The position numbers were made by a program, and so were the translations under genes. From contig NZ_MBSS01000067.1 of assembly GCF_001695855.1 (NCBI RefSeq), forward strand, positions 146,566 through 210,565: a DNA stretch of 64,000 nt, in the 5' to 3' direction. The notes beneath the pieces are model-generated. The model saw only the letters and a list, made by a program, of their open reading frames with translations, did no database searches and was not told the origin of the DNA. Shown one piece after another: positions 28,557-37,601 of this stretch. Numbering within the stretch: the stretch's first letter is position 1; every line of letters starts with the position of its first letter. Source of the stretch: Ensifer sp. LC163. Lineage in GTDB: Bacteria; Pseudomonadota; Alphaproteobacteria; Rhizobiales; Rhizobiaceae.

Positions 28557-29441
28557 TCAGCCCATGCGCTCGGAGGCGTAGCTGCCGGGGCTCGCCGGGA
28601 AGACGACGACGCGGTTGCCGTTGATGAAGCAGCGATGGTGGATATGGGCGTGAACTGCACGCGCCAGCACCTGGCTTTCCACGTCGCGGCCGATCGAAAC
28701 ATAATCCTCGGCGCTCTGGGCATGGGTGATGCGGGCGATGTCCTGCTCGATGATCGGACCTTCGTCGAGATCCTCGGTGACGTAGTGCGCCGTCGCGCCG
28801 ATCAGCTTCACGCCGCGCTCATAGGCCTGTTTGTAGGGGTTGGCACCCTTGAACGACGGCAGGAAGGAGTGGTGGATGTTGATGATCCGGCCGGACATCT
28901 TCTTGCAGAGCTGGTCGGAAAGAACCTGCATGTAGCGGGCGAGCACCACCAGGTCGGCATCCGTCTGCTCAACGATCTCCAGCATGCGCGCTTCGGCCTG
29001 CGGCTTGTTCTCCTTGGTCACCTTGATGTGGTGGAAGGGGATGTCGTGGTTGACGACCACCTTCTGGTAATCGAAGTGGTTGGAGATGACGCCGACGATA
29101 TCGATCGGCAGGGCGCCGATCTTCCAGCGGTAGAGCAGGTCGTTGAGGCAATGGCCGAAACGCGACACCATCAGCAACACCTTCATGCGCTCTTCGCTGT
29201 CGCGGATCTCGCAGGTCATGTCGAAGCGCTTGACGACGGGCGCAAAGCCTTCCTTCAGTTCCTCCAGCTTTGCGCCTTCCTGGCTGATGAAGGTCAGGCG
29301 CATGAAGAACAGGCCGGTCTGCAGGTCGTCGAACTGCGAACTGTCGGTGATGTAACAGCCTTTTTCGGCGAGATAGCCGGTAATGGCGGCAACAATGCCA
29401 CGGGTGGACTTGCAGGTGACGGTCAGCACATAGCTTTTCAT
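28557..29441 (-). CDS. purU: Formyltetrahydrofolate deformylase PurU
   Basis: Hydrolyses 10-formyl-tetrahydrofolate to formate and tetrahydrofolate, balancing the one-carbon pool. An N-terminal ACT domain (about 1-85, with KSTRGIVAAITGYLAEKGCYI) binds regulators. The formyltransferase-fold catalytic domain shows the conserved Asn-His-Asp set in INIHHSFLPSFKGANPY and AHYVTEDLDEGPIIEQD. At 294 residues it is full length. Monocistronic on the minus strand. Confidence 0.95.
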   Translation of the reverse strand: MKSYVLTVTCKSTRGIVAAITGYLAEKGCYITDSSQFDDLQTGLFFMRLTFISQEGAKLEELKEGFAPVVKRFDMTCEIRDSEERMKVLLMVSRFGHCLNDLLYRWKIGALPIDIVGVISNHFDYQKVVVNHDIPFHHIKVTKENKPQAEARMLEIVEQTDADLVVLARYMQVLSDQLCKKMSGRIINIHHSFLPSFKGANPYKQAYERGVKLIGATAHYVTEDLDEGPIIEQDIARITHAQSAEDYVSIGRDVESQVLARAVHAHIHHRCFINGNRVVVFPASPGSYASERMG

Positions 29442-29604
29442 CGGTATCTGTCTCTCGCTCCAGAGGTTTTTCCGGCCCCCCTTATACGGCCAGTCACACG
29501 AAAACTAGCGCGGCCTTCGGCCGGCTGTCGATCCATTCGCGACATCGGCTGGACGGAACCGGCCAGACCATGCCGACGCCGGCTCGGAAAAATGGGCAGT
29601 GCGC

Positions 29605-30243
29605 CTAGCGCGGCGTGCGATCGGGATGGGCGCGGGCGAAGGCGTCGATCTCGGCGCAGCGCTGGTCGATGGCGATGAGCTTCGGGCAGGCGGAAAGATC
29701 GACGTCCCAGCGGCGGGCATTGTAGACCTGCGGCACCAGGCAGAAGTCGGCCATCCCAGGGCTGTCGCCGTGGCAGAAGCGGCGGGTTGACGGGTGGTCG
29801 AGCAGGCGCTCGAAGGCTGCCAGCCCCTCGCCGATGAACTTGCGCATCCAGTCGCGGCGCGCGGCCTCGCCATCCTCGGCATTGGCCATCACGAAGGACA
29901 CGACGCCGAGATTGCAGACGGGATGAATGTCCATGGCGATGGCATAGGACAGCGCGCGCACGCGCTGCCGTCCAATCGCATCATCAGGCAGGAAACCCGC
30001 CTTTTCCCGCGTTTCCGCCAGATATTCGATGATGGCGAGCGATTGCGTCAACCGCTCGCCATCGATGTCGAGCACGGGCAGCAGCCCCTGCGGATTGCGG
30101 TCGAGATGCTCGGCCTGGCGATGGGCCTTGGCGAGCAGGTCCACCGGCACCGAGCGATAGGTCTCGCCAAGGCTGTTCAGTGCTATGCGGACCCGGTAGC
30201 TCGCCGAGGACCGCCAATAGTCAAAAAGTACGGTCTCGTTCAC
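29605..30243 (-). CDS. maiA: Maleylacetoacetate isomerase (zeta-class glutathione transferase)
   Basis: Isomerises maleylacetoacetate to fumarylacetoacetate with glutathione in tyrosine/phenylalanine degradation. The zeta-class signature is WRSSASYRVRIALNSLG, with the catalytic Ser-Ser. ATG 30258 opens the frame, but AAGGAG lies six bases before a GTG at 30243. That gives the usual 212 residues (VNETVLFDYWRSS). Third enzyme of the homogentisate operon, 33 bases downstream of fah. Confidence 0.93.
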   Translation of the reverse strand: MNETVLFDYWRSSASYRVRIALNSLGETYRSVPVDLLAKAHRQAEHLDRNPQGLLPVLDIDGERLTQSLAIIEYLAETREKAGFLPDDAIGRQRVRALSYAIAMDIHPVCNLGVVSFVMANAEDGEAARRDWMRKFIGEGLAAFERLLDHPSTRRFCHGDSPGMADFCLVPQVYNARRWDVDLSACPKLIAIDQRCAEIDAFARAHPDRTPR

Positions 30244-30276
30244 GCCCTGCTCCTTCATCCCGCTTGCGCGTTGAGC

Positions 30277-31293
30277 TTAAGCCTTTTCGTAAGGCCCGAC
30301 CGACTGCTCGATCGCGCCGAAGATCGAATGGCCCGCCTTGTCCTTCATCTCGATGCGCACGATGTCGCCAAAGCGCAGGAAATGCGTCTTGGGCGCGCCG
30401 CCGACGATCGTCTCGATCATACGCAACTCGGCGATGCAGGAGTAGCCGGCGCCACCTTCGGAGACCGGCTTTCCGGGGCCGCCGTCGAGCTTGTTGGAAA
30501 CGGTGCCCGAACCGATGATCGTGCCTGAGGCAAGCGGCCTCGTCTTGGCCGCGTGCGCAATCAGCTGGCCGAAATCGAAAGTCATGTCGACCCCGGCATC
30601 GGCGCGGCCGAAAGGCTTGCCGTTGAGATCGACATGAAGTGGCAGATGCAGCTTGCCCCCGTCCCATGCGTCGCCCAATTCGTCCGGCGTGACGGCGACC
30701 GGCGAGAAGGCCGACGACGGCTTCGACTGGTAGAAACCGAAACCCTTGGCGAGCTCGGCCGGGATGAGACCCCGCAGCGACACATCGTTGACAAGCATCA
30801 CCAGGCGGATGGCGGCGCGCGCCTCCTCGGTCGAGGCGCCCATCGCCACGTCGTCGACAACGACCGCGATTTCGCCCTCCATGTCGACGCCCCAGCTTTC
30901 ATCAGCCATCAGGATCGGGTCGCGTGGCGCAATGAAGCTGTCGGAGCCGCCCTGGTAGATCAGCGGATCGGTCCAGAAGCTCGCCGGCATCTCGGCGTTG
31001 CGGGCCTTTCGCACCAGCTCGACGTGATTGACGTAGGCAGAACCGTCCGCCCATTGATAGGCGCGCGGCAGCGGCGAAAGCGCATCGTGTTCGTGAAAGC
31101 GGATCGTCGGCTGCGCACCGGTCTCGATGCCTTCGGCAACACGCTCAAGCCGCGGGCCGGCATGGGCCCAGTCGTCGAGAGCGGCCTGCAGCGTCCGGGC
31201 AATGTGCCCTACCTCCGAGCAGCGGGTGAGATCGCGGGAGACGACCGCGAGTTTTCCGTCACGCGAGCCATCCTTGAGTGTCGCCAGTTTCAT
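30277..31293 (-). CDS. fah: Fumarylacetoacetase
   Basis: Cleaves fumarylacetoacetate to fumarate and acetoacetate, the last step of tyrosine degradation. The 338-residue protein has an N-terminal SH3-like part and a FAH fold. Metal-binding acidic residues are in WGVDMEGEIAVVVDDV, followed by FYQSKPSSAF and GSGTVSNKLDGG. Lies between the MBL-fold gene (12 bases) and maiA in the hmgA operon. Confidence 0.94.
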   Translation of the reverse strand: MKLATLKDGSRDGKLAVVSRDLTRCSEVGHIARTLQAALDDWAHAGPRLERVAEGIETGAQPTIRFHEHDALSPLPRAYQWADGSAYVNHVELVRKARNAEMPASFWTDPLIYQGGSDSFIAPRDPILMADESWGVDMEGEIAVVVDDVAMGASTEEARAAIRLVMLVNDVSLRGLIPAELAKGFGFYQSKPSSAFSPVAVTPDELGDAWDGGKLHLPLHVDLNGKPFGRADAGVDMTFDFGQLIAHAAKTRPLASGTIIGSGTVSNKLDGGPGKPVSEGGAGYSCIAELRMIETIVGGAPKTHFLRFGDIVRIEMKDKAGHSIFGAIEQSVGPYEKA

Positions 31294-31305
31294 GCAATCC
31301 TCCCT

Positions 31306-32175
31306 CTACGCAGACGATTCGTCCGCAAGTTCCACAACAAGGCCGTCCGACGCGATCGTCAAGGCACCAGCCCAGCTTTTGCGCGTGGCCGCGGTCCAAT
31401 GAGCCTCGCCGATCTCCGGGTCGTCGGCCGGAATGAGATGATGCAGCACCAGCCGGCCGACGCCAGCGGCCGTGGCAATCGCGCCAGCTTCTTCGGCAAA
31501 GCTGTGGCTTGCAAGCAGATGTTCCTTCAGCCGGGAACCATTGCCGGTGCGCGCCACCAGGCGGTCGACACCCTCTGCCAGCATCGCCTCGTGTACGAGA
31601 ATGTCCGCACCGCTGGCAAAATCGGCGAGCGGTGGGAAATAGGCAGTGTCGGCCGAAAACACCACGCTCCCCTCCGCATGGTCGAACCTGAGCGCGAAAC
31701 AATCGGTCACCGGCGGATGATCGACGCGCAGCGCGGATACCGTCAGGCCGTTTTCGGACAAAACCTCGCCCTCGGTAAATTCGACGATGTCGACAAGTTC
31801 GCGCAGATCAGGCCTGCCCTCGTCGACGATGCGGATATCGATGTCGTATTTCATCGCCTGCAGAAAGCCGTGCCAGTAATCGCGTGTCCCAGGTGGGCCG
31901 AAGGCGCGCACCACGGTCGCAAGACCGGCGGTCCATGCAGTGTGGATCAGCGGTCCGAGCTCGAGCACGTGATCGGAATGCAGATGGGTAATGAAGATCA
32001 GATCCAGCGCCTTGAGGCTGACGCCGGCGTTGGTTAGCCCCCGGGTGACACCGAGGCCGCAGTCGACGACAACAGGGCGGCCGCCGATCTCAAGCAGGGA
32101 CGAGGTCGGCGAAGGGCCGCCCGGACGGATTGCCGGACCACCCTTGCTGCCGAGCAGAACCAGGCGTGCGCTCAA
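31306..32175 (-). CDS. Metallo-beta-lactamase-fold hydrolase in the homogentisate operon
   Basis: A 289-residue protein with the metal-binding motif [13 protein letters not shown], later [20 protein letters not shown] and HHLIPADDP, resembling the RNase Z/arylsulfatase-like branch of the fold. The start is TTG 32175 in a TTGA overlap with the end of hmgA, with GGAAGG eight bases upstream; the frame to 32229 is not needed. Its substrate is unknown. Its coupling between hmgA and fah suggests hydrolysis of an aromatic-pathway intermediate or by-product (for example a lactone or thioester); this is inference only. Confidence 0.85.
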   Translation of the reverse strand: MSARLVLLGSKGGPAIRPGGPSPTSSLLEIGGRPVVVDCGLGVTRGLTNAGVSLKALDLIFITHLHSDHVLELGPLIHTAWTAGLATVVRAFGPPGTRDYWHGFLQAMKYDIDIRIVDEGRPDLRELVDIVEFTEGEVLSENGLTVSALRVDHPPVTDCFALRFDHAEGSVVFSADTAYFPPLADFASGADILVHEAMLAEGVDRLVARTGNGSRLKEHLLASHSFAEEAGAIATAAGVGRLVLHHLIPADDPEIGEAHWTAATRKSWAGALTIASDGLVVELADESSA

Positions 32176-33539
32176 GACCAGTCGCCTTCCGGCGTGCCGT
32201 TGAAGCGCTTTTTCAGATCGGTCCAGCAATCGATATAATTATCCTGCAACGTCTCCAGTTCGGCGGCGAAGCGGGTCAGTTGCTGCGGGAAGCGGGTCTC
32301 GAACATGAAGGCCATCGTATGATCGAGCTTCACCGGTTTCAACTCGCCGTTTGTCGCCTTGTCGTAGCCCGACGCATCCGGCCCGTGGGCCAGCATCATG
32401 TTGTGCAGGCTCATGCCGCCCGGCACGAAGCCTTCCTCCTTGGCGTCATAGCGGCCATAGATCAGGCCCATGAACTCGCTCATGATGTTGCGGTGATACC
32501 AGGGCGGCCGGAAGGTGTGCTCGGCCACGAGCCAGCGTGGCGGGAAGATGACGAAGTCGACATTCGCCGTTCCCTCTTCGCCCGACGGCGCGGTGAGTAC
32601 GGTAAAGATCGACGGATCGGGATGGTCGAACAGGATCGCGCCGACCGGCGAGAAGGTCCTGAGGTCGTATTTATAGGGCGCGTAATTGCCATGCCAGGCG
32701 ATGACGTCGAGCGGCGAATGGCCGATCTCGGTCACGTGGAATGCGCCGCACCACTTCACATGCACGCGGCAGGGCGTTTCCTTCTCTTCGTAAGCCGCAA
32801 CCGGCGTCTTGAAGTCGCGCGGATTGGCAAGGCAGTTGGCGCCGATCGGACCTCGGTCGGGCAGAGTGAACTTGGCGCCGTAGTTTTCGCAGATATAGCC
32901 GCGCCAGACCTTTTCCTCGCCGAGCCTCGTGACCTTGAACATCGTGCCGCGCGGCACCAGGCAGATTTCCGAAGGCTCGACATCCATCTTGCCGAGCTCG
33001 GTGAAGACCTGGATGGCGCCGCATTCCGGCACGATCAGCAGCTCGCCATCGGCATTGAAGAAATAGTCGTCGACCATATCGGCATTGAAGGCATAGGCGT
33101 GGGCCGCCATGCCGCCCTGCGTCAGCGCGTCGCCCGCCGTCGTCATGGTACGGATGCCTTCGAGGAAGTTGAGCTTTTCCGAAGGCGCCGGTAGCGGCCC
33201 CCAGCGCAACTGCCCGAGCGCCAGCGAATGATCGGCCACATGCGGCGCTGTCTTCCAGTGCGGATAGTCGATCTTCTGGAAGCGGCCGGTATGGCGCACA
33301 CTCGGACGAATGCGGTAAAGCCAGGAGCGCTCGTTGGTGCCGCGCGGCGCGGTGAACGGCGAACCGGAGAGCTGTTCGGCATAAAGGCCGTAGGCGCATT
33401 TCTGCGGGCTGTTCTGGCCCTGCGGCAAGGCGCCGGCCAAGCTTTCAGTCTCGAAATCGTTGCCGAATCCCGGCATGTAATCAAGCGCATGATCCGCGGC
33501 CGACCCGGCGCCCGCCTGCTTCTGTGCCTTGTCCAACAT
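32172..33539 (-). CDS. hmgA: Homogentisate 1,2-dioxygenase
   Basis: Fe(II) ring-cleaving dioxygenase converting homogentisate to maleylacetoacetate. The 455-residue cupin-fold protein has the iron-ligand region [18 protein letters not shown] (His and Glu) and a third His in [15 protein letters not shown] 33539 (MLDKAQKQ) is selected: GGAGGAGG lies eight to nine bases upstream. First gene of the minus-strand operon hmgA-MBL-fah-maiA, with a readable promoter at 33675-33703 overlapped by repeats of a likely MarR operator. Confidence 0.95.
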   Translation of the reverse strand: MLDKAQKQAGAGSAADHALDYMPGFGNDFETESLAGALPQGQNSPQKCAYGLYAEQLSGSPFTAPRGTNERSWLYRIRPSVRHTGRFQKIDYPHWKTAPHVADHSLALGQLRWGPLPAPSEKLNFLEGIRTMTTAGDALTQGGMAAHAYAFNADMVDDYFFNADGELLIVPECGAIQVFTELGKMDVEPSEICLVPRGTMFKVTRLGEEKVWRGYICENYGAKFTLPDRGPIGANCLANPRDFKTPVAAYEEKETPCRVHVKWCGAFHVTEIGHSPLDVIAWHGNYAPYKYDLRTFSPVGAILFDHPDPSIFTVLTAPSGEEGTANVDFVIFPPRWLVAEHTFRPPWYHRNIMSEFMGLIYGRYDAKEEGFVPGGMSLHNMMLAHGPDASGYDKATNGELKPVKLDHTMAFMFETRFPQQLTRFAAELETLQDNYIDCWTDLKKRFNGTPEGDWS

Positions 33540-33666
33540 GGCTTGAACCTCCTCCTCTGGTGCCTGCCCCACCGACGATCACGGCTGATCCCGGAAGGCC
33601 ACGGCACGTTCGATGCGTTTGGGCGCCGCCTGTGTCCGGGTGGACGGTGGCGCGCTGCCGGCCTAT

Positions 33667-33703
33667 TAGTTGCAATCGTAACTATCGATTTTGTAACTAT
33701 CAA
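33667..33703 (-). promoter_or_regulatory. hmgA promoter overlapped by AACTA repeats (candidate MarR operator)
   Basis: Reading the minus strand, TTGATA (33698-33703), a 17-base spacer and TACGAT (33675-33680) form a good sigma-70-type promoter for hmgA. On the plus strand the same DNA holds GTAACTATC twice, 15 bases apart (33678 and 33693), and TAGTT (33667) inverted to AACTA (33680). A repressor bound here would cover both promoter elements and the start of the divergent marR-type gene. Confidence 0.65.
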
Positions 33704-33714
33704 GGATGGCACAG

Positions 33715-34182
33715 ATGGCCGCCGAAGGCTTCGAGCTCAATGCGTTCCTGCCCTACAGACTGAACCGCGCCGCCGAGTTCGTCGCCGTGCGCTTCGCTGC
33801 CGAATACAAGGCGCGCTACCAGCTGACTCGCCCGGAGTGGCGCACGCTGGCGGCCCTTGGAAGCTCGGCTTGCGCCATGACGGCAACGGAAGTCGGTACC
33901 CATTCGGCGATGCACAAGACCAAGGTCAGCCGCGCCGTCTCGGCGCTGGAGGAGCGGCGCTGGCTGAAGCGCAGCGAGGACGAAGGCGACCGCCGGCTGG
34001 AGCATCTGGAGCTGACGAAGGCCGGCCGGCGGGCCTATGGCGAACTCACGGACCTGGCGAGCGCCTACCAGGCGCAACTGGACGAACTGATCGGCGCCAG
34101 TGGCCTGCAGGCGCTCTGCGCCGGCCTTGAAGCGATCGAGCGGGCGATCGACAGGGCCGAGGAGCGCCCTTCCCGCACATAA
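33715..34182 (+). CDS. MarR-family regulator, divergent from hmgA
   Basis: Winged-helix dimer of about 155 residues: TRPEWRTLAALGSSACAMTATEVG, recognition helix MHKTKVSRAVSALEERRWL, wing RSEDEGDRRLEHLELTKAG. The position opposite hmgA and the repeats in the shared promoter suggest it represses homogentisate catabolism, with homogentisate or a related acid as inducer. ATG 33706 immediately follows AAGG, too close for use. ATG 33715 (MAAEGFELN) has AAGGA eight bases upstream and is preferred. Confidence 0.9.
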   Translation: MAAEGFELNAFLPYRLNRAAEFVAVRFAAEYKARYQLTRPEWRTLAALGSSACAMTATEVGTHSAMHKTKVSRAVSALEERRWLKRSEDEGDRRLEHLELTKAGRRAYGELTDLASAYQAQLDELIGASGLQALCAGLEAIERAIDRAEERPSRT

Positions 34183-34185
34183 ACT

Positions 34186-34665
34186 TCAGCCCTTCATGCG
34201 TTCCGGGATCGGCACCCCTTCGAAACTCTTCAAGGTCTCGAGCACGATCGACGTCTTCACATGCTGCACGCTGTCATGCGGCAGCAGCACATCGTTGACG
34301 AAGCGCGAAAGGCCGGCAAGGTCGGGTGTCACCACGCGCAGGTGGTAGTCCATTTCCCCGGTCAGCGCGTAGGCCTCCAGAACTTCGGGCAAGCCCGAGA
34401 TCAGCTTGCCGAAGCGCTTGGCGTTGTCGCGGTTGTGGGTGGCGAGTGTCACCGAAATCACCACCATCAGGTCGAGCCCGAGCTTCTGCCGGTCGATCTG
34501 CGCCTGATAGCCCGTAATGTAGCCCTCCGCCTCCAGGCGAGTGCGGCGGCGCGAGCATTGCGAAGGCGAAAGCGCGATGCGCTCCGATAGCTCGTTATTG
34601 GTAAGATGTCCGTCACGCTGCAGTTCGCTGAGGATCTTGAGGTCGAACCCGTCAAGCTGCTCCAT
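34186..34665 (-). CDS. Lrp/AsnC-family regulator, divergent from hppD
   Basis: A 159-residue leucine-responsive-type regulator. The N-terminal HTH is FDLKILSELQRDGHLTNNELSERIALSPSQCSRRRTRLE and the C-terminal RAM/ligand domain is LDLMVVISVTLATHNRD ... ALTGEMDYHLRVVTPDL. The gene ends four bases from the marR-type gene (convergent) and is divergent from hppD across 150 bases. It probably controls hppD in response to an aromatic amino acid, as such regulators do beside hpd genes elsewhere. Confidence 0.9.
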   Translation of the reverse strand: MEQLDGFDLKILSELQRDGHLTNNELSERIALSPSQCSRRRTRLEAEGYITGYQAQIDRQKLGLDLMVVISVTLATHNRDNAKRFGKLISGLPEVLEAYALTGEMDYHLRVVTPDLAGLSRFVNDVLLPHDSVQHVKTSIVLETLKSFEGVPIPERMKG

Positions 34666-34689
34666 TCATGCATCCTTATACAATATTTC

Positions 34690-34702
34690 GCACGTTTCGT
34701 GC
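34690..34702. promoter_or_regulatory. Short palindrome in the lrp-hppD intergenic region
   Basis: GCACG-TTT-CGTGC inverted repeat, followed by related segments (TACGCGAAACGCGCG) in the next 30 bases. Lrp-type proteins bind arrays of degenerate sites, so this is a candidate operator for the divergent regulator. Only the palindrome is seen; binding is inferred. Confidence 0.4.
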
Positions 34703-34815
34703 AGCGCCATACGCGAAACGCGCGAGAATACAAGCATCATGCATCGGATTTGCGTCATACTCCAGCAAAGTTTGGAGGCCAGAGAAATCTGGAGAACTTG
34801 AAGAGGAGACTTCCG

Positions 34816-35928
34816 ATGGGCCCGTTCCCACATGACGCCCCGCCCGCAACGATCACGGCGGAAAATCCGGCCGGTACGGATGGCTTCGAATTCGTTGAAT
34901 TCGCCCATCCGGAGCCGGAGAAGCTCGCCGAGCTCTTTACCCGCATGGGTTACAGCCCTGTCGCGAGGCACAGAACCAAGAACATCACCGTTTGGCGACA
35001 GGGCGACATCAATTACATCCTGAATGCCGAGCCGGGCTCGCATGCCATGCGCTTCGTCGACGAGCACGGCCCCTGCGCCCCGTCGATGGCCTGGCGCGTC
35101 GTCGATGCCAAGCATGCTTTCGATCACGCGGTCTCCAAGGGCGCGATCCCCTATGAAGGCACAGACAAATGTCTCGATGTTCCGGCGATCGTCGGCATCG
35201 GTGGATCGATGCTCTATTTCGTCGAAACCTACGGCGCCAAGGGCTCGGCCTATGAGGCCGAATTCGAATGGACCGGCGAGCGCAATCCGAAGCCGGAAGG
35301 CGTCGGCTTCTATTATCTCGACCACCTCACACACAACGTCTATCGCGGCAACATGGACAAGTGGTGGGCCTTCTACCGCGAACTGTTCAACTTCACGCAG
35401 ATCCATTTCTTCGACATTGACGGCCGCATCACCGGCCTCGTCAGCCGCGCGATCACCTCGCCCTGCGGCAAGATCCGCATTCCGCTGAACGAGTCCAAGG
35501 ACGACACCAGCCAGATCGAGGAATATCTGCGAAAGTACAAGGGCGAAGGCATCCAGCACATCGCCGTCGGCACCGAAGGCATCTACGATGCCACCGACAA
35601 GCTGTCGGACAATGGTCTGAAGTTCATGCCGGGTCCGCCGGACACCTACTACGACATGTCGCACGACCGTGTGCACGGCCATGACGAACCGATCGAGCGG
35701 ATGAAGAAGCACGGCATCCTGATCGACGGCGAAGGCGTGGTGAACGGCGGCATGACGAAGATCCTGCTGCAGATCTTCTCCAAGACGGTCATCGGGCCGA
35801 TCTTCTTCGAGTTCATCCAGCGCAAGGGTGACGAAGGCTTCGGCGAGGGCAATTTCCGCGCCCTGTTCGAATCGATCGAAGCCGACCAGATCCGCCGCGG
35901 CGAACTCGGGCCGCAGGCCGCCGAGTAG
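34816..35928 (+). CDS. hppD: 4-Hydroxyphenylpyruvate dioxygenase
   Basis: Fe(II) enzyme converting 4-hydroxyphenylpyruvate to homogentisate, the substrate of HmgA encoded nearby. The 370-residue protein has two vicinal-oxygen-chelate modules. The iron ligands are His in YYLDHLTHNVY, His in EGIQHIAVG and Glu in IFFEFIQRKGDEGFGEGNF. The frame opens at 34606, but ATG 34816 has GAGGAG upstream and matches the family N-terminus. A strong terminator follows at 35983-36014. Confidence 0.95.
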   Translation: MGPFPHDAPPATITAENPAGTDGFEFVEFAHPEPEKLAELFTRMGYSPVARHRTKNITVWRQGDINYILNAEPGSHAMRFVDEHGPCAPSMAWRVVDAKHAFDHAVSKGAIPYEGTDKCLDVPAIVGIGGSMLYFVETYGAKGSAYEAEFEWTGERNPKPEGVGFYYLDHLTHNVYRGNMDKWWAFYRELFNFTQIHFFDIDGRITGLVSRAITSPCGKIRIPLNESKDDTSQIEEYLRKYKGEGIQHIAVGTEGIYDATDKLSDNGLKFMPGPPDTYYDMSHDRVHGHDEPIERMKKHGILIDGEGVVNGGMTKILLQIFSKTVIGPIFFEFIQRKGDEGFGEGNFRALFESIEADQIRRGELGPQAAE

Positions 35929-35982
35929 CCCGGACAGCGCCGCAGCCATTTTTCCGGCGGCGCCATTTTCAATCCTCAGCGA

Positions 35983-36014
35983 AAGCCTCTCGCCCTCCAG
36001 CGAGGGGCTTTTCC
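35983..36014 (+). terminator. Rho-independent terminator after hppD
   Basis: Stem AAGCCTCTCGC / GCGAGGGGCTT (11 pairs with one wobble), six-base loop, followed by TTTTCC. It lies 55 bases after the hppD stop and 20 bases before the end of the convergent apsE gene. Confidence 0.85.
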
Positions 36015-36035
36015 ATGCCTGGCGGCCATACGCAC

Positions 36036-37004
36036 TCAGTTCGAGGCGTCGTTGACGACGCGCCAGTTCGGCCGACCGAGATCATGCGGCCATTCATGTA
36101 CGTCCCGATCGTTGAAATAGACGACTTCGACCAGGTTTGGGAAATCCGGGTCGGGCTGTGTGGCCGTGTCGATCCACGGCTGCATATAGGGTTTCCCGCC
36201 CTCCCAACCGAGCTCGGCGACCCAGATCGGCTTGTTGTATTTGGCCACCAGATCGTAGCCGGGTTTCAGGGCTTGCTTGAAGGTGTGCGGCCCGCCGTAT
36301 TCGATCGCGTCGAACGGTTCGAGACCGAACACTGAAAGACCGACGAGATCGACATAGTCGTCGCCCGGATAGTATTCACCAAGGTTCGGCAGGCCTTTCG
36401 GCGACCACATCAGCTGCACGTTCGGCACGCGTTTGCGCACGATATCCATCGCGTGCTTGTAGGCCTTGACGTAGTCCTGCGGCGCCCATCCGGCCCAGGA
36501 GAACCGTCCGGACGTGTCTTCCATTTCCTGTCCCCAGCGCACGATGACCGGGCTCTTCAGCTCGGCGAGCATGCTGGCGATCGCTTCCATATTGGCGTCG
36601 TAGTCGCCCCTGAGCGTCCGATCGCGCAGTTGCGCCGGGGTCAGCTTCCAGTCGAGCGACCACGACCAGGGCTCGATGGTGACCAGCAGCTTGCGCTTGC
36701 GCTGAAGCGCGTAGGCGTCCGCCAGGCGCAGCGATTCCAGATCCACGTCTTCCCATGGCAGAAACAGGGCCTCTGTCGAGACATCGGTCTGGCCGCCGAA
36801 ATCGCCGTGCGGATCATAGGCACCGAACCGTGTTCCGCCGGGATGGATGACGGGGCGCTTGTCGGCTATTGTCTGCGTCTGACCTGCATTTCCATTGGCG
36901 GCAAGATCGGCCTTCTCCTGTGCCAACGCGGATACGAGGCCTGCGCCGGAACCCAGATGAAGGGCAAGCACAGTGCATAGGGCGAATGCCAATTTGCGTT
37001 TCAT
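36036..37004 (-). CDS. apsE: Secreted glycoside-hydrolase-like protein of the aps operon (ApsE-like)
   Basis: A 322-residue protein with an N-terminal signal peptide (MKRKLAFALCTVLALHLGSG) and a TIM-barrel fold like GH26-type endo-glycanases. Candidate acid/base in IVRWGQEMEDTSGRFSWAGW and nucleophile in IWVAELGWEGG; aromatic residues line the cleft (EPWSWSLDWKL). ATG 37004 has GGAGG upstream; the longer frame to 37157 runs through the previous gene. It is the last gene of the operon and probably trims or releases the polysaccharide in the periplasm. The symbol follows the S. meliloti uxs1-uxe-apsS-apsH1-apsE order. Confidence 0.8.
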   Translation of the reverse strand: MKRKLAFALCTVLALHLGSGAGLVSALAQEKADLAANGNAGQTQTIADKRPVIHPGGTRFGAYDPHGDFGGQTDVSTEALFLPWEDVDLESLRLADAYALQRKRKLLVTIEPWSWSLDWKLTPAQLRDRTLRGDYDANMEAIASMLAELKSPVIVRWGQEMEDTSGRFSWAGWAPQDYVKAYKHAMDIVRKRVPNVQLMWSPKGLPNLGEYYPGDDYVDLVGLSVFGLEPFDAIEYGGPHTFKQALKPGYDLVAKYNKPIWVAELGWEGGKPYMQPWIDTATQPDPDFPNLVEVVYFNDRDVHEWPHDLGRPNWRVVNDASN

Positions 37005-37005
37005 G

Positions 37006-37542
37006 TCATCCTCCAGTGGCGTTGCGACCGCCCTTCTTGACCCGGAATTGGTCCTTGAGGCGTAACGCCTTTTCCGTGATCTCGTCGGAAGCGACGAGTT
37101 TCCTGTATTCGTCGCCAGGCTTCGGTTTGGCATGTTTGAAGACGTACCACTCGCCATTCGGCACGCGGCGCTGGTAGATCGTGTCTCCGATCTTGCTGTG
37201 TCCGAAGCAGGTGCGGGCCGCGCCGGAGCCGTCGGCCGCCGTCCACCTTGCCTGCATGCACATCATGCCAAGGTCGCTGACATACCAGTTGCCTTCCGCA
37301 AACGAGCGTTTGCCTTGGTTGTCGACGAAAGCGACCAGTTTCCTGTCGTGCGCGGTAAAGCGAGCGCCGCCCGTCGGCCATTGCCAGGTCTTGTTCCGGT
37401 AGAGGGAATAGACCTCGTAGGCGCTCAAGGGGATCGGCTTGATCTCCATTTTCGCCCTGGCCGGTTGTGCGCCCGTATAGGCCGCAAAGGCTGCGAGCGG
37501 CAGCAGAAGCGGCAGAAGCAATACATTCATGGACCGTTTCAT
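37006..37542 (-). CDS. apsH1: Periplasmic DUF995-like protein (ApsH1-like)
   Basis: A 178-residue protein with a signal peptide (MKRSMNVLLLPLLLPLAAFA ... ARA) and a core of the DUF995 type: YRNKTWQWPTGGARF, GNWYVSDLGMMCMQARW, a conserved Cys pair and NGEWYVFK. The function is unknown; in S. meliloti the equivalent gene lies in the arabinose-polysaccharide operon. GAGGAG stands before both a GTG (37545) and ATG (37542); I use the ATG. The stop is one base from the start of apsE. Confidence 0.75.
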   Translation of the reverse strand: MKRSMNVLLLPLLLPLAAFAAYTGAQPARAKMEIKPIPLSAYEVYSLYRNKTWQWPTGGARFTAHDRKLVAFVDNQGKRSFAEGNWYVSDLGMMCMQARWTAADGSGAARTCFGHSKIGDTIYQRRVPNGEWYVFKHAKPKPGDEYRKLVASDEITEKALRLKDQFRVKKGGRNATGG

Positions 37543-37601
37543 CACTTTTTCTCCTCGCTTGAGGGCCGTTTGCGGTGCGAGGGGCCTGCGGCATGCTGCG
37601 C

